64,000 nt of DNA, from contig CAYFQG010000005.1 in NCBI GenBank assembly GCA_964345295.1, positions 1-64,000 on the forward strand. The letters are read 5' to 3'. Made by a program: the position numbers and the translations under genes. Origin of the DNA: JASBZA01 sp964345295. Its GTDB lineage: Bacteria > Bacillota > Clostridia > Saccharofermentanales > Fastidiosipilaceae. Shown here one piece after another: positions 25,537-35,295 of this stretch (within the stretch, counting starts at the first letter, position 1; each line of letters begins with the position of its first letter). The notes beneath the pieces were generated by a model. The model was not told the origin of the DNA. It worked only from the letters and a program-made list of their open reading frames with translations, and made no database searches.

Positions 25537-25989
25537 CTATACCTCCTCGGCCTTGCCTCCGGCGTTCTCGATAGCTTCTTTGGCCGAAGCTGTAAACTTA
25601 GCTGCTTGGACCGTAAGTTTGCGGTTGAACTCGCCGCCACCGCCGATGACCTTCATGCCATCATTCTTCTTGGGGAACTTCAAGATATTTGCTTCTTGAA
25701 TGCTGTCCAGTGTGACAACGGTGCCGTCTTCAAAAGCCTGCAGCTTGCCCAGAGGGATTTCTACATAGGCCTTGGCGAAACTATTGTTGTTAAATCCGCG
25801 CTTAGGCAGTCTGCGGAACAAAGGGGTCTGACCACCTTCGAAGCCCCAGCGGCTAGCGTAACCGGATCTGGATTTCTGGCCCTTATGGCCGCGGCCGGCG
25901 GTTTTACCCAAGCCGGAACCGGCGCCTCGACCTCTACGAGTCGCTTTCTTAGTAGCGCCCGGATTAGCTGTTAAATTGTTTAATTTCAT
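25537..25989 (-). CDS. rplO: 50S ribosomal protein L15
   Basis: A 150-residue L15 of normal length: basic, glycine-rich N-terminus ([21 protein letters not shown]), [18 protein letters not shown] and a C-terminal globular domain. It binds 23S rRNA late in 50S assembly. It lies between rpmD and secY. Confidence 0.97.
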   Translation of the reverse strand: MKLNNLTANPGATKKATRRGRGAGSGLGKTAGRGHKGQKSRSGYASRWGFEGGQTPLFRRLPKRGFNNNSFAKAYVEIPLGKLQAFEDGTVVTLDSIQEANILKFPKKNDGMKVIGGGGEFNRKLTVQAAKFTASAKEAIENAGGKAEEV

Positions 25990-26007
25990 TATGAGCCTAC
26001 CTTCCCA

Positions 26008-26187
26008 CTACACTTCTTCACATGATACCAGATAAGAAACTTGTCTTACCATACCTCTGATTGCAGGTGTATCTTCGTGCTCAACGCTGTCACCGATTTT
26101 ACGCAAACCGAGAGCGTTGACGGTTTTTTTATGTTTTTGGTTGCTGCTGTTCGTACTTCTTACCAATGTTATTTTTAATTTTGCCAT
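26008..26187 (-). CDS. rpmD: 50S ribosomal protein L30
   Basis: A 59-residue protein translated as [20 protein letters not shown] and so on, ending [11 protein letters not shown]. The conserved segment [26 protein letters not shown] identifies L30. It fits exactly between rpsE and rplO, the canonical place. Confidence 0.95.
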   Translation of the reverse strand: MAKLKITLVRSTNSSNQKHKKTVNALGLRKIGDSVEHEDTPAIRGMVRQVSYLVSCEEV

Positions 26188-26210
26188 AAGTCGATTCCTT
26201 TCTGCTTGAC

Positions 26211-26717
26211 CTAGAGGATTTCCTCAGGGTTCTTGCCACGGATCTTGGCAACTTCGTCTACTGACTTCATAGCCTTGAGTCCTTCGAAAGTAGCGTTAAC
26301 AACATTGTTGGGGTTGTTGGTACCTAAAGACTTGGTACGAACGTCCTTAATACCGGCCAGCTCCATAACCGCACGAACCGGGCCGCCGGCGATAACACCG
26401 GTACCGGGCTTAGCGGGCATGATTAAAACTTCACCGGCTCCGAAACGACCCACGTAAGAATGGGGAACGGTGGTTCCGTCTATAGGTACTTCAATCATGT
26501 TGCGCTTGGCTTCTTCTTTGGCCTTGCGAATTGCTTCGGGAATTTCAATAGATTTACCGGTACCCTTGCCGACTCTGCCGTGACCGTCACCTACGACGAC
26601 AACAGCGGAGAAACGGATATTACGGCCACCTTTAACGGTTTTTGCAACACGGCCAATATGGATAACGCGGTCCATCAATTCATCTTGACCCTGACGTGGT
26701 TGATCATCTCTTGCCAT
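26211..26717 (-). CDS. rpsE: 30S ribosomal protein S5
   Basis: A 168-residue S5, needed for decoding accuracy and mRNA entry. Key blocks: [50 protein letters not shown] and [23 protein letters not shown]. It follows rplR by 17 bases in the spc operon. Confidence 0.97.
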   Translation of the reverse strand: MARDDQPRQGQDELMDRVIHIGRVAKTVKGGRNIRFSAVVVVGDGHGRVGKGTGKSIEIPEAIRKAKEEAKRNMIEVPIDGTTVPHSYVGRFGAGEVLIMPAKPGTGVIAGGPVRAVMELAGIKDVRTKSLGTNNPNNVVNATFEGLKAMKSVDEVAKIRGKNPEEIL

Positions 26718-26734
26718 TCTCTAGTGTCCTCCTC

Positions 26735-27100
26735 TTAAAATTCCAGACCGGCTTCACGAGCACCGTCAGCCAGAGCGGAAACTCTGCCGTGGTACTTATA
26801 GCCCGAACGGTCAAAGACAACCTCTTTGATATCTTTTTCCAGGGCGCGTTCACCTATAAGTTTACCAACTTCTTTGGCCATAGCTACCTTAGACTCTACT
26901 TCCTTGCCGGCAAGTTCCTTGTCTAAGGAAGTTGCGCTGACCAGGGTTACCCCGTGGACATCATCAATGATTTGGGCGGAAATATTGCGGTTGCTACGGA
27001 ATACGCATAAGCGAGGTCTGGCCGTAGTGCCGCTGATCTTTTTGCGAACACGTAAATGTCTTCTTTGACGTTCTTTGCTTCTGTTAACTTGTTTAATCAT
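26735..27100 (-). CDS. rplR: 50S ribosomal protein L18
   Basis: A 121-residue 5S rRNA-binding protein. Motifs: [34 protein letters not shown] and the C-terminal [26 protein letters not shown]. It lies 17 bases downstream of rplF. Confidence 0.97.
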   Translation of the reverse strand: MIKQVNRSKERQRRHLRVRKKISGTTARPRLCVFRSNRNISAQIIDDVHGVTLVSATSLDKELAGKEVESKVAMAKEVGKLIGERALEKDIKEVVFDRSGYKYHGRVSALADGAREAGLEF

Positions 27101-27117
27101 ACATTAGCCTCCTTCCC

Positions 27118-27663
27118 TTATGCGCCGGCTCCGGTCTTGCCTTCCTTACGACGTAGGACTTCGTCCTCATACTTAATACCCTTAGCGTGGTAGACGTCAG
27201 GGATACGGAAAGCTCTGATCTTAGCAGCCACTTCTCCTACCATATGTTTGTCAGCACCCTTTACCACGATTTCGGTCTGAGAAGGTGTTTCAATCGTGAT
27301 ACCTTCGGGGGCTTCCATCTCAATCGGGTGAGAGTAGCCGATGTTTAAGACAAGTTTTTTGCCTTGCATCTGAGCTCTGAAACCCACACCGTTAATAAGC
27401 AATTTTTTCTGATAGCCTTCTTTGAGACCGACCACCATATTGTGGATCAAAGATCTGTAAAGACCATGCATGGCCCTAACGGCCTTATCTTCCCCGTCGC
27501 GGGACAGATGGATGACCTTATTCTCGTCCATCTCCACTGTAATGCGGGGATCTACTTCTTGACTCAACTCTTCTTTCCCGTTCGATACGGTTACGAGATT
27601 ATCTTCGATTTTAACCTCGATGCCTTCAGGGACAGTAATAGGCTTAAGTCCTATACGTGACAT
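27118..27663 (-). CDS. rplF: 50S ribosomal protein L6
   Basis: A 181-residue L6 with two tandem repeated domains, starting MSRIGLKPITVPEGIEVKI and ending with a basic tail after the conserved RAFRIPDVYHAKGIKYEDE. It binds 23S rRNA near the GTPase centre. A 92-base gap with a hairpin separates it from rpsH upstream. Confidence 0.97.
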   Translation of the reverse strand: MSRIGLKPITVPEGIEVKIEDNLVTVSNGKEELSQEVDPRITVEMDENKVIHLSRDGEDKAVRAMHGLYRSLIHNMVVGLKEGYQKKLLINGVGFRAQMQGKKLVLNIGYSHPIEMEAPEGITIETPSQTEIVVKGADKHMVGEVAAKIRAFRIPDVYHAKGIKYEDEVLRRKEGKTGAGA

Positions 27664-27691
27664 ATCTTTCCTCCTGCTCTTAAGATTGCGA

Positions 27692-27731
27692 ATTTCGGCT
27701 GAACCTCGGAAGGTTTTTATTTAGCCGAAAT
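27692..27731 (-). other. Intercistronic hairpin between rpsH and rplF
   Basis: ATTTCGGCT (27692-27700) and AGCCGAAAT (27723-27731) are perfect nine-base arms; inside them AACCT (27702-27706) and AGGTT (27711-27715) form a second stem. There is no T run after it on the minus strand. The 92-base gap is unusually long for this operon, so this may be a processing or translational control site. Confidence 0.5.
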
Positions 27732-27755
27732 CCTTTTCAGAGTGTGCCTTGGGGC

Positions 27756-28151
27756 TTACCAGACGTAAGCCAGCACCTCGCCGCCGATACGGTTCTCACG
27801 GCAAGCCTTATCTGTCATCAGGCCCTTAGAGGTCGAGACAATGGCGATACCTAAACCGTCCAATACTCTGGGCATATCGGAAGCCGAAGAGTAAATTCTC
27901 AAACCGGGCTTCGAGATGCGCTTAATACCTGCGATAGCAGGCTTGTGGTTTACATACTTCAGTTCAATACGAACGATATCCTGAATATCTTGTTCAATGA
28001 CCTGGACATTCTTGATGTAGCCTTCTTCCAAGAGCACATCAGCCACTCCCTTAATTAAACCGGAGGCGGGGATGTCAACGGTCTCGTGATGGGCGCCGGA
28101 CGCATTACGAATACGCGTCAGCATATCTGCGATTCTATCTGTTACTGGCAT
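27756..28151 (-). CDS. rpsH: 30S ribosomal protein S8
   Basis: A 131-residue S8 that binds helix 21 of 16S rRNA. It begins TDRIADMLTRIRNASGAHHE and ends STSKGLMTDKACRENRIGGE followed by VLAYVW. In many bacteria S8 also represses the spc operon. It is 13 bases downstream of the S14 gene. Confidence 0.97.
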   Translation of the reverse strand: MPVTDRIADMLTRIRNASGAHHETVDIPASGLIKGVADVLLEEGYIKNVQVIEQDIQDIVRIELKYVNHKPAIAGIKRISKPGLRIYSSASDMPRVLDGLGIAIVSTSKGLMTDKACRENRIGGEVLAYVW

Positions 28152-28164
28152 TCTCTATACCTCC

Positions 28165-28350
28165 TTACCAGCTGGCCTTACGCAGGCCGGGGATCTCACC
28201 CTTGTAGGCTAATTCGCGGAAGCATACACGGCAAATGCCATATTTACGCATATAGGATCTGGGACGCCCACAAATCTTGCAACGATTGTGCTGTCTGGTG
28301 GAGTATTTAGCCGGTCTTTCGCTTCTGATAATCTGTGATTTTTTTGCCAT
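28165..28350 (-). CDS. rpsZ: 30S ribosomal protein S14, zinc-type
   Basis: A 61-residue S14 of the short zinc-binding type. The ligands are CKIC and CRVC around residues 24-43 ([20 protein letters not shown] is the core). It ends in GLRKASW, as typical. It stands between rplE and rpsH. Confidence 0.96.
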   Translation of the reverse strand: MAKKSQIIRSERPAKYSTRQHNRCKICGRPRSYMRKYGICRVCFRELAYKGEIPGLRKASW

Positions 28351-28359
28351 ACTATCCTC

Positions 28360-28896
28360 CTATCTCACAAAAGGCATGCCGAACAAGGTCAAGAGCTCTC
28401 TGGCTTCCTCATCGGTATGGGCAGTCGTAACGATTGTAATGTCGAGTCCTCTAACCTTATCGATGGAATCATAATCGATTTCGGGGAAGATCAACTGTTC
28501 CTTCATACCTACGGAGTAGTTGCCTCTACCGTCAAAAGAGTTGACGGAAAGCCCACGGAAGTCACGGACACGGGGAACAGCCACACTCATGAAACGATCT
28601 AAAAATTCATACATCTTATCGCCTCTTAAGGTTACCTTGGTACCGATCTTCATGCCTTCTCTCAGCTTAAAGTTAGCAATAGACTTTTTGGCAGTGGTGA
28701 TAACGGCTTTTTGGCCGGTAATGATGCCCAAGTCTCTGGCGGCATTCTCGACACTCTTGCTGTTCTCGTGGTCCCCTACACCTATGTTCAACACGATTTT
28801 CTCCAGCTTAGGGATCTGCATAGGAGACTTGTAGTTGAACTTCTCTTGCATAGCGGGAGCGATTTCGTTCTGATATTTATCTCTTAATCTAGCCAT
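28360..28896 (-). CDS. rplE: 50S ribosomal protein L5
   Basis: A 178-residue 5S rRNA-binding protein that bridges to S13. Recognised by [40 protein letters not shown] and [20 protein letters not shown]. It follows rplX by 14 bases. Confidence 0.97.
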   Translation of the reverse strand: MARLRDKYQNEIAPAMQEKFNYKSPMQIPKLEKIVLNIGVGDHENSKSVENAARDLGIITGQKAVITTAKKSIANFKLREGMKIGTKVTLRGDKMYEFLDRFMSVAVPRVRDFRGLSVNSFDGRGNYSVGMKEQLIFPEIDYDSIDKVRGLDITIVTTAHTDEEARELLTLFGMPFVR

Positions 28897-28910
28897 ACTA
28901 TCTTATGCTC

Positions 28911-29252
28911 CTACTCTTTTGCTTTCGTGATGACATCAATGTCTTCACCGGACTTCTTGGAGTAACGTACCTTGTCGCCTTGGTCGTTCATTCTCACACC
29001 GGTCTTGGTGGGAACACCTGTCTTAGGATCGACCAGCATAACGTTAGAAGCATGAATTGGTGCTTCTTCCTCGATGCGGCCGCCAACCTCACCCATTCTT
29101 CTGGGCTTCACGTGACGGGTTACCATATTGACACCTTCAACCAATACGCGGTTGGTCTTAGGATATACTTCCAAAACCTTACCGGTCTTAGCCCTATCCT
29201 TGCCGGAGAGGACGTAAACCATATCGTCTTTTTTTACATGAACTTTGCTCAT
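28911..29252 (-). CDS. rplX: 50S ribosomal protein L24
   Basis: A 113-residue assembly-initiator protein with a KOW motif at residues 10-36 (DMVYVLSGKDRAKTGKVLEV). The HASNVMLVDPKTG block is family specific. It lies nine bases after rplN. Confidence 0.96.
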   Translation of the reverse strand: MSKVHVKKDDMVYVLSGKDRAKTGKVLEVYPKTNRVLVEGVNMVTRHVKPRRMGEVGGRIEEEAPIHASNVMLVDPKTGVPTKTGVRMNDQGDKVRYSKKSGEDIDVITKAKE

Positions 29253-29261
29253 TATGTCCTC

Positions 29262-29630
29262 CTATAGTACTTCCGGGGCCAAAGATAAAATTCTTGTATA
29301 GCCGCCTTCACGCAATTCTCTTGCCATTGGGCCAAAGATACGGGTACCTCTGGGGTTCTTGTCATCTCTGATGATAACGCAAGCATTGTCGTCAAACTTG
29401 ATATAAGAACCGTCCTGGCGTCTGACACCTGTCTTCGTTCTAACAATGACTGCCTTAACAATTTCGCCTTTTTTGACCATACCACCGGGAGCGGCTTCCT
29501 GAACGGAACATACAATAACGTCACCGATGTTGGCCGATCTGCGCTTGGATCCACCTAACAACTTAATGCACTTAACGGTACGTGCTCCGGTATTATCGGC
29601 AGTCTGAAGGATTGATTCAACTTGTATCAT
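29262..29630 (-). CDS. rplN: 50S ribosomal protein L14
   Basis: A 122-residue protein of exact family length: [20 protein letters not shown] at the start and [20 protein letters not shown] near the end. It contacts 16S rRNA in an intersubunit bridge. It follows rpsQ by 17 bases. Confidence 0.97.
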   Translation of the reverse strand: MIQVESILQTADNTGARTVKCIKLLGGSKRRSANIGDVIVCSVQEAAPGGMVKKGEIVKAVIVRTKTGVRRQDGSYIKFDDNACVIIRDDKNPRGTRIFGPMARELREGGYTRILSLAPEVL

Positions 29631-29647
29631 TTATCTTCCTCCTGCTC

Positions 29648-29908
29648 TTACTTAGCTTTCTCTACGATTTCGACCAAGCGCCAGTGCTTTTCCTTGCTCA
29701 AAGGCCTGGTCTCCATAATCCGGACCCTATCACCTACTTGGCATTCATTGTTCTCGTCATGTGCCTTCAGCTTAAAGGTTCTCTTAACATATTTCTTATA
29801 CAGGGGGTGCTTAGTAGGTTCTACTACAGCAACGACAATAGTCTTGTCCATCTTGTCGGATACGACGATGCCCACTTGTGTCCTACGTAAATTTCTTGCT
29901 TCTTGCAT
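29648..29908 (-). CDS. rpsQ: 30S ribosomal protein S17
   Basis: An 86-residue OB-fold protein: [20 protein letters not shown] and [20 protein letters not shown] are diagnostic. It is a primary 16S rRNA binder. It lies ten bases after rpmC. Confidence 0.97.
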   Translation of the reverse strand: MQEARNLRRTQVGIVVSDKMDKTIVVAVVEPTKHPLYKKYVKRTFKLKAHDENNECQVGDRVRIMETRPLSKEKHWRLVEIVEKAK

Positions 29909-29918
29909 GTCTTACCCC

Positions 29919-30125
29919 CTATGCCTGCTTCTCAGCTTGGATTTCGCGCTCTCTGATGATGGTTTTCACACGGGCGATGTCACGCTTGGTATCACGCAGC
30001 TGAATAGGATTCTCCAAGCTGTGGGTAGCGTGTTGAAAACGCAACTTAAAGAGTTCGTCTTGGAGAGAGACCAATTCTTGATTCAGTTCTTCGACAGACT
30101 TCTGTCTGAGTTCGCTAGTTTTCAT
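29919..30125 (-). CDS. rpmC: 50S ribosomal protein L29
   Basis: A 68-residue two-helix protein at the peptide exit tunnel, starting [20 protein letters not shown] with the conserved [21 protein letters not shown]. Its start overlaps the end of rplP by 11 bases, indicating coupled translation. Confidence 0.96.
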   Translation of the reverse strand: MKTSELRQKSVEELNQELVSLQDELFKLRFQHATHSLENPIQLRDTKRDIARVKTIIREREIQAEKQA

Positions 30126-30543
30126 TTATGCTCTCCTCTCCTTTTTTAACTATTTTGGTCTTAACAGGCAGCTTATAAGAAGCTAACTGTAAAGCTCTTT
30201 TGGCTTCTGCTTCCGGAACACCGGCGACTTCGAACATCACACGGCCCGGTTTTACAACTGCTACCCAATACTCGGGAGAACCTTTACCTTTACCCATACG
30301 GACTTCAGCAGGTTTCTTAGTAACGGGCTTGTCCGGGAAGATCTTAATCCAAACCTTACCGCCTCTACGTAATCTACGGTTGATGGCAATACGGGCGGCC
30401 TCAATCTGCTTACTCTCAACCCAGCAAGGTTCCATAGCAACCAGGCCGAAATCGCCGTAAGTTACTTCGTTACCGCGGGTAGCCTTACCCTTCATACGTC
30501 CTCTGTGGACTCTTCTGTACTTAACTCTTTTCGGGAGTAACAT
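30115..30543 (-). CDS. rplP: 50S ribosomal protein L16
   Basis: A 142-residue protein near the A-site tRNA elbow. It begins [40 protein letters not shown] and the family-typical end [17 protein letters not shown] are present. Its start codon overlaps the rpsC stop by one base. Confidence 0.97.
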   Translation of the reverse strand: MLLPKRVKYRRVHRGRMKGKATRGNEVTYGDFGLVAMEPCWVESKQIEAARIAINRRLRRGGKVWIKIFPDKPVTKKPAEVRMGKGKGSPEYWVAVVKPGRVMFEVAGVPEAEAKRALQLASYKLPVKTKIVKKGEESINEN

Positions 30544-31274
30544 TAATTTGCACCTCCGTCTCGATTATTTCTAGCGCGATTATTCGTCGCTCTGCGGCGA
30601 CCTCTGTTGTTATTGCGGTTGGCCAAAGCTTCCTGCTCCATGCCTTTCAAGACTTCGCCTTTATAGATCCAAACCTTACAGCCGATACGACCGTAGGTAG
30701 TCTTAGCTTCTGCGAAACCATAGTCAATGTCAGCTCTTAAAGTCTGCAGAGGAATGGTTCCTTCATGATAGTGCTCGGTTCTGGCTATTTCAGCACCGCC
30801 CAAACGACCGCTGGTCTGGCACTTGATACCCTTAACACCGGCCTTCATGGCTCTGGAAATGCTCTGTTTCATTGCTCTACGGAAAGAAATTCTTCTTTCT
30901 AACTGAGAAGCGATGTTCTCGGCTACGAGCTGAGCAACGGTGTCCGGGTTACCGGCTTCGTTAACGTTGATATAGAAATCCTTCTTGAATTTCTTATATA
31001 ACTTTTGCTTAAGCTCTTCGATACCGGCGCCTTGACGGCCGATAATCATACCGGGCTTGCCGGTGAAGATGGTGATGCTGGTCTTCTCATCACCCTTACG
31101 CTCGATATGGATTTCGGAAATGCCGGTGTCATAGAGCTCTTCTTTGATGAAGTTTCTAATGGCATTGTCTTCTACTAAATACTTAGAGAAATCCTTCTTA
31201 TCGGCGTACCATTTTGTATTCCAATCTTTAATAACACCTACACGTAAACCATGCGGATTAACTTTTTGACCCAT
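30543..31274 (-). CDS. rpsC: 30S ribosomal protein S3
   Basis: A 243-residue S3 with an N-terminal KH domain ([20 protein letters not shown]) and the C-terminal block [20 protein letters not shown]. It lines the mRNA entry channel and is part of the helicase. It ends with an Arg/Asn-rich tail of about 25 residues. Confidence 0.97.
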   Translation of the reverse strand: MGQKVNPHGLRVGVIKDWNTKWYADKKDFSKYLVEDNAIRNFIKEELYDTGISEIHIERKGDEKTSITIFTGKPGMIIGRQGAGIEELKQKLYKKFKKDFYINVNEAGNPDTVAQLVAENIASQLERRISFRRAMKQSISRAMKAGVKGIKCQTSGRLGGAEIARTEHYHEGTIPLQTLRADIDYGFAEAKTTYGRIGCKVWIYKGEVLKGMEQEALANRNNNRGRRRATNNRARNNRDGGAN

Positions 31275-31287
31275 GCTGTGAAACCCC

Positions 31288-31767
31288 CTATTCTCTTTCC
31301 TTAACGACCAACTTGATATTGCTTGTTCTCTTCAGAATAGGAGTTGCACTCCCCTTACCTCTGGGACGATATCTCTTATAGACGATACCTTTTCCCAGTT
31401 GGCACTCAGCAACATAAAGGTCATCGGGATTCAAGCCGTTATTGTTTACCGCATTAGCTGTAGCAGACTCTAACAGCTTAAGCAGAGGCTCACTGGCGGC
31501 CTTGTCGGTATAACGCAGGATAGCCAAAGCTTCGTTTACATCCTTACCTCTAATCTGATCCAAAACGATTTGAACCTTACGAGGAGCAACACGGATGTTA
31601 TCTACCTTAGCCACACCGCGGTCCTTACCGATGCCTAAAGCCTTCTTTTGCTTCTTGGTCAAAATGGGGAGGCGGTTGGACTTGGTTCTGTCTTCCTCTT
31701 GGTACATAGCCAAGACTTCTGCTCTGTTTTCTTGTAAGTACGAAATGCTGAATTTATTCTTAGCCAA
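31288..31767 (-). CDS. rplV: 50S ribosomal protein L22 with N-terminal extension
   Basis: A 159-residue L22 that lines the exit tunnel. The normal fold starts near residue 53 ([20 protein letters not shown]) and ends [19 protein letters not shown]. Most L22 proteins are about 110 residues, so roughly 50 extra basic residues precede the fold. The start is a TTG at 31767 with GGAGG eight bases before it; no better start was seen near residue 50. The extension is therefore probably real. Confidence 0.93.
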   Translation of the reverse strand: MAKNKFSISYLQENRAEVLAMYQEEDRTKSNRLPILTKKQKKALGIGKDRGVAKVDNIRVAPRKVQIVLDQIRGKDVNEALAILRYTDKAASEPLLKLLESATANAVNNNGLNPDDLYVAECQLGKGIVYKRYRPRGKGSATPILKRTSNIKLVVKERE

Positions 31768-31784
31768 AGTCTTATCCTCCTTCC

Positions 31785-32060
31785 TTAGATTCTGGAACCG
31801 GCACCCTTGCCGTGTCCTCTATATGTTCTGGTCAAAGCGAATTCTCCCAGTTTGTGGCCTACCATATCCTCTGTAATGTAGACCGGTACGTGTTTTCTTC
31901 CGTCATGAACAGCGATGGTATGACCTACCATTTCAGGGAAGATCGTCGAGGCTCTGGACCAAGTCTTGACAACTTTCTTCTCATTGTTGGCATTCATCTG
32001 CTCGATACGCTTCATGAGGGATTCTTCTACATAAAAACCTTTTTTAGTTGAGCGACTCAT
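31785..32060 (-). CDS. rpsS: 30S ribosomal protein S19
   Basis: A 91-residue head protein: [40 protein letters not shown] and the end [18 protein letters not shown] are standard. It lies 17 bases before rplV and three after rplB. Confidence 0.97.
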   Translation of the reverse strand: MSRSTKKGFYVEESLMKRIEQMNANNEKKVVKTWSRASTIFPEMVGHTIAVHDGRKHVPVYITEDMVGHKLGEFALTRTYRGHGKGAGSRI

Positions 32061-32063
32061 TCC

Positions 32064-32903
32064 TTACCTCCCTTGCTTCCTTCTGCTGACAATGTACTTA
32101 TCGGACTTCTTGTTCTTCTTCCTGGTCTTGTAACCCAGAGTCTTCTGACCCCAAGGCGTAACAGGAGAGGGACGACCGATAGGTGACTTACCTTCACCAC
32201 CACCGTGGGGGTGGTCAACAGGGTTCATAACAACACCGCGGACGGTAGGACGAATACCCTTGTGACGGGTCTTACCGGCCTTACCGACACGGACGTTTTC
32301 GTGTTCTCTGTTGCCTACGGCTCCGATTGTAGCCCGGCAGTTTAAGTGGACCAGGCGGACCTCACCCGAAGGGAGGCGGACCGAGGCAAACTTGCCTTCT
32401 TTAGCAGTCAGCTGAGCACCGGCACCGGCACTCTTAACCATCTGGGCACCATAGCCCGGCTTTAATTCGATGTTGTGAATAACGGAACCGACCGGAATTT
32501 GGCTTAATTCTTTGCTGTTGCCGACTTTGATTTCGGCCTCGTCACCGCTCATCACCTGATCGCCTACCTTGAGACCTTCGGGGGCAATGATGTAACGCTT
32601 CTCACCGTCTACATATTGGATAAGAGCCAAATAAGCGGTTCTGTTGGGATCATATTCCAGGGCTACTACTTTGGCCGGAATATTATCCTTATCGTTTCTC
32701 TTCCAATCAATTAATCTGATCTTATTTTTGTTCCCACCGCCAATGTGACGAACCGTGATTCTGCCGTAGTTGTTTCTGCCGGCAGTCTTCTTACGGGGAA
32801 CCAGGAGATTTTTCTCCGGTGCCTTCTTCGTTAAGACTGAGTAGTCTGCCACAGACATCAGTCTTCTAGCGGGAGATGTAGGTTTGTAATTCTTTACTGG
32901 CAT
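32064..32903 (-). CDS. rplB: 50S ribosomal protein L2
   Basis: A 279-residue protein next to the peptidyl transferase centre. The functional block [20 protein letters not shown] is intact, as are the N-terminal [14 protein letters not shown] and the RNA-binding core. It follows rplW after 27 bases. Confidence 0.97.
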   Translation of the reverse strand: MPVKNYKPTSPARRLMSVADYSVLTKKAPEKNLLVPRKKTAGRNNYGRITVRHIGGGNKNKIRLIDWKRNDKDNIPAKVVALEYDPNRTAYLALIQYVDGEKRYIIAPEGLKVGDQVMSGDEAEIKVGNSKELSQIPVGSVIHNIELKPGYGAQMVKSAGAGAQLTAKEGKFASVRLPSGEVRLVHLNCRATIGAVGNREHENVRVGKAGKTRHKGIRPTVRGVVMNPVDHPHGGGEGKSPIGRPSPVTPWGQKTLGYKTRKKNKKSDKYIVSRRKQGR

Positions 32904-32930
32904 GTTATCTCTCCTTCTCTACTCGTGTCA

Positions 32931-33284
32931 CTATTGGCCTATGCCCAATTCCTCGATAGAGGTCTTGTATTTGCGGTCGACACTGACTTCCTTACCGCCT
33001 TCACCTAAGTAGGTCTCCTGGCCGGGCTCCAAGTCGATAGTGACCATAGCCTTCTTGATAGAAGGGGTGTGGCCCTTGGTGTAGCCCATTCTCTTCTCTT
33101 TACCGCGAACATTGATGGTATTGACCTTCAAAACTTTCACACCGAAAAGTTTTTCTACAGCCTGGCGAATCTCCGGCTTGGTCGCATTCTTAGCAACTTC
33201 GAAGGTGTATACACCGTCTGCTAAACCGTCAGTCGAATGCTCTGTAATAATAGGTTTAATGATAATTTCTTGTGGCGATTTCAT
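32931..33284 (-). CDS. rplW: 50S ribosomal protein L23
   Basis: A 117-residue exit-tunnel protein that docks trigger factor and SRP. Recognised by IIIKPIITEHSTDGLADGVYTFEV, the KLFGVKVLKVNTINVRGKEK block and a C-terminal extension slightly longer than usual. The start overlaps the rplD stop by one base. Confidence 0.95.
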   Translation of the reverse strand: MKSPQEIIIKPIITEHSTDGLADGVYTFEVAKNATKPEIRQAVEKLFGVKVLKVNTINVRGKEKRMGYTKGHTPSIKKAMVTIDLEPGQETYLGEGGKEVSVDRKYKTSIEELGIGQ

Positions 33285-33907
33285 TAAGCGTAAACCTCCT
33301 CAACCTTATCGGCACCGGCCTTGGTCATGACAAAGGTGTCATACTTCAGCAGGTCAAAGACATTAATTGCATTGTAGGTAGTAAGCCTTACATCCTTAAG
33401 ATTTCTGGCGGATAAGACTGTGTTCTCATCGTTCTTATCGACTACTACCAAAACGGAATCCTGAATCTTGAGATTCTCTAAAACCTTAGCGAAGTCCTTG
33501 GTCTTAGGTTGGTCAAACTTCAGTTCATCCAAAACCACGACCTTATTATTCGTAAGTTTGTTGCTCAAGACAGACTTCATGGCCAAACGACGTTGCTTCT
33601 TATTTACCTTCTGCTTGTAGCTTCTGGGCACCGGACCGAAAGACACACCGCCGCCTACCCAAATAGGTGATCTGGTAGAACCGTGTCTGGCACGACCTGT
33701 ACCCTTTTGGCGCCAAGGCTTCTTGCCTCCGCCTCTGACTTCGGCTCTGGTCTTGGTTTTAGCGGTTCCCTGACGACGATTGGCTAATTGAGCCTTAAGT
33801 ACTTGTAAAATGACGTCTTCATTGGGCTCGATGGCAAAAATGGCATCACTTAATTCGTAATCGCCTACAACTTTGCCTTCTTGGTTATATAAATCAATTT
33901 TAGCCAT
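33284..33907 (-). CDS. rplD: 50S ribosomal protein L4
   Basis: A 207-residue protein with the tunnel-reaching loop ([21 protein letters not shown]). In many bacteria L4 represses its own S10 operon through the mRNA leader; the structured leader before rpsJ makes that worth testing here. It lies 11 bases after rplC. Confidence 0.97.
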   Translation of the reverse strand: MAKIDLYNQEGKVVGDYELSDAIFAIEPNEDVILQVLKAQLANRRQGTAKTKTRAEVRGGGKKPWRQKGTGRARHGSTRSPIWVGGGVSFGPVPRSYKQKVNKKQRRLAMKSVLSNKLTNNKVVVLDELKFDQPKTKDFAKVLENLKIQDSVLVVVDKNDENTVLSARNLKDVRLTTYNAINVFDLLKYDTFVMTKAGADKVEEVYA

Positions 33908-33918
33908 TGTTTTCCTCC

Positions 33919-34578
33919 TTAAGCCTTAGCCACTTTATTGACTTTTACAGAATCTGTAATGGTCACCAAGTTGCCGTTAGAACCGGGGATGGCACCTTTT
34001 ACAGCCAGAATATTACGCTCCCCGTCTACGAAGGCCACATCTAAGTTCAATACGGAAATCATCTTGTTACCCATCTGACCGGGCATCTTCTTACCCTTAC
34101 GTACTCTACTGGGGGTAGCAGACGATCCCATAGAACCCACTCGTCTGTGATATTTAGAACCGTGAGCTTCCAAACCGCCCTTTTGGCCGTGACGCTTAAC
34201 GTTACCTTGGAAACCCTTACCTTTAGACTTGCCGCGAACGTCGACAGCGTCCCCTACTTGGAACATATCGTTTAAGTTGATTTCCTGACCGATCTCGTAT
34301 TGGTCTAAATCGTCGACTCTGAACTCGGCTAAGTTACGGAAAGTTGCGGTTTGTGCCTTTTCGAACTGACCCTTCTGGGGCTTGTTGAGCTTGTTCTCTT
34401 TCACTTCTTCGTAGGCTACTTGGATGGCCTGGTAGCCGTCTTTCTCCATCGTCTTCTTAGAGATTACGGTCACGGGACCGCAAGCAATAACGGTAACAGG
34501 GATTACCTTGCCCGCCTCGTCGAAGATTTGGGTCATACCGGCTTTTCTGCCTAACATGAATTTACTCATCTTCTTCAT
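33919..34578 (-). CDS. rplC: 50S ribosomal protein L3
   Basis: About 219 residues; early assembly protein reaching the peptidyl transferase centre. Motifs: MLGRKAGMTQIFDEAGKVIP and the loop RRVGSMGSSATPSRVRKGKK then MPGQMG. Two ATGs are possible: 34578, two bases after GAGAGG, and 34569, 11 bases after it; neither spacing is ideal, so the N-terminus is uncertain by three residues. Confidence 0.96.
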   Translation of the reverse strand: MKKMSKFMLGRKAGMTQIFDEAGKVIPVTVIACGPVTVISKKTMEKDGYQAIQVAYEEVKENKLNKPQKGQFEKAQTATFRNLAEFRVDDLDQYEIGQEINLNDMFQVGDAVDVRGKSKGKGFQGNVKRHGQKGGLEAHGSKYHRRVGSMGSSATPSRVRKGKKMPGQMGNKMISVLNLDVAFVDGERNILAVKGAIPGSNGNLVTITDSVKVNKVAKA

Positions 34579-34647
34579 ATCCTCTCTTTGGTTATTGGTT
34601 CACTACTTATGGTGAACATTGACCACCGTTCCAATGAAGGGAACGGC

Positions 34648-34959
34648 TTACAGCTTAATCTCGATGTTTACACCTGCCGGCATGTCAAGCTTCATAAGAG
34701 CTTCTACCGTTTTCTGGTTAGGTGCCAAAATATCAATCAGGCGCTTATGTGTACGCATTTCGAACTGCTCTCTGGAGTCCTTATGCTTATGGGGAGATCT
34801 CAAAATCGTTACAATCTCCTTGTCGGTCGGCAAAGGGATAGGTCCTGAAATACTTGCACCTGTACGTTTTGCCGTCTCCGCAATTCTCTCGGCAGAACTA
34901 TCCAATACCTTGTGATCATAAGCCTTTAATCTGATACGAATCTTTTGATTGCTAGCCAT
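34648..34959 (-). CDS. rpsJ: 30S ribosomal protein S10
   Basis: A 103-residue S10, head protein and NusB partner in antitermination. It starts [20 protein letters not shown] and has [20 protein letters not shown]. It is the first gene of the cluster; tuf, fus and rpsL/rpsG do not precede it. GGAGGAAG lies eight bases before the ATG, at the end of a 266-base leader. Confidence 0.97.
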   Translation of the reverse strand: MASNQKIRIRLKAYDHKVLDSSAERIAETAKRTGASISGPIPLPTDKEIVTILRSPHKHKDSREQFEMRTHKRLIDILAPNQKTVEALMKLDMPAGVNIEIKL

Positions 34960-35226
34960 TCTCTTTTCTTCCTCCTTGTTTTGCTGCTACAGGTTATTAC
35001 CTTACCGGGCGTTTCTTGTCTGCCCATCATAAAACCCGTTCAAGACTCTTCCTAAAGAAGTCCTTCCGGGTTCATGCCGGCTCAACCGACATCCGCTGCC
35101 CACCAGGTTCTACCTGTCGTCACGTCTCTTAGGACCTGACTAATCCGCTGAAGTTACCCACCATCACTATGCAGCTGTCACAGTGGCAATCTCCAACTTC
35201 CTTTTATGCATGGTTTTTGAACATGC
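34960..35226 (-). ncRNA. Structured 5' leader of the S10 operon
   Basis: Between the predicted transcription start near 35226 and rpsJ lie about 266 bases with at least five stem-loops: 35150-35200 (closing GAAGTT/AACTTC), 35104-35116 (CAGGT-TCT-ACCTG), 35074-35092 (seven pairs, five-base loop), 35033-35072 (closing AACCCG/CGGGTT) and 35007-35025 (GGGC/GCCC). A leader this long and folded before rpsJ resembles autoregulated S10 leaders, where L4 is the repressor; that role is inferred. Confidence 0.6.
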
Positions 35227-35232
35227 CGAACT

Positions 35233-35261
35233 ATTGTATATGAATTTTTACATTAGTTCAA
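35233..35261 (-). promoter_or_regulatory. Promoter of the S10-spc-alpha ribosomal cluster
   Basis: On the minus strand TTGAAC (35256-35261), a 17-base spacer and TACAAT (35233-35238) form a strong sigma-70 type promoter with an AT-rich spacer. It stands at the upstream edge of the leader before rpsJ and is the only strong promoter seen before the ribosomal genes. Confidence 0.8.
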
Positions 35262-35295
35262 GGGCCAAAACCGCCTATTTACGGACTTTTGGCCC
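35262..35295. repeat. Inverted repeat GGGCCAAAA/TTTTGGCCC at the S10 promoter
   Basis: Perfect nine-base arms at 35262-35270 and 35287-35295 with a 16-base loop, directly abutting the -35 hexamer of the S10 promoter and eight bases after the hslO stop. Both arms contain the motif that is repeated across the whole window. It could act as the hslO terminator (no T run follows on the minus strand) or as a protein-binding site. Confidence 0.6.
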
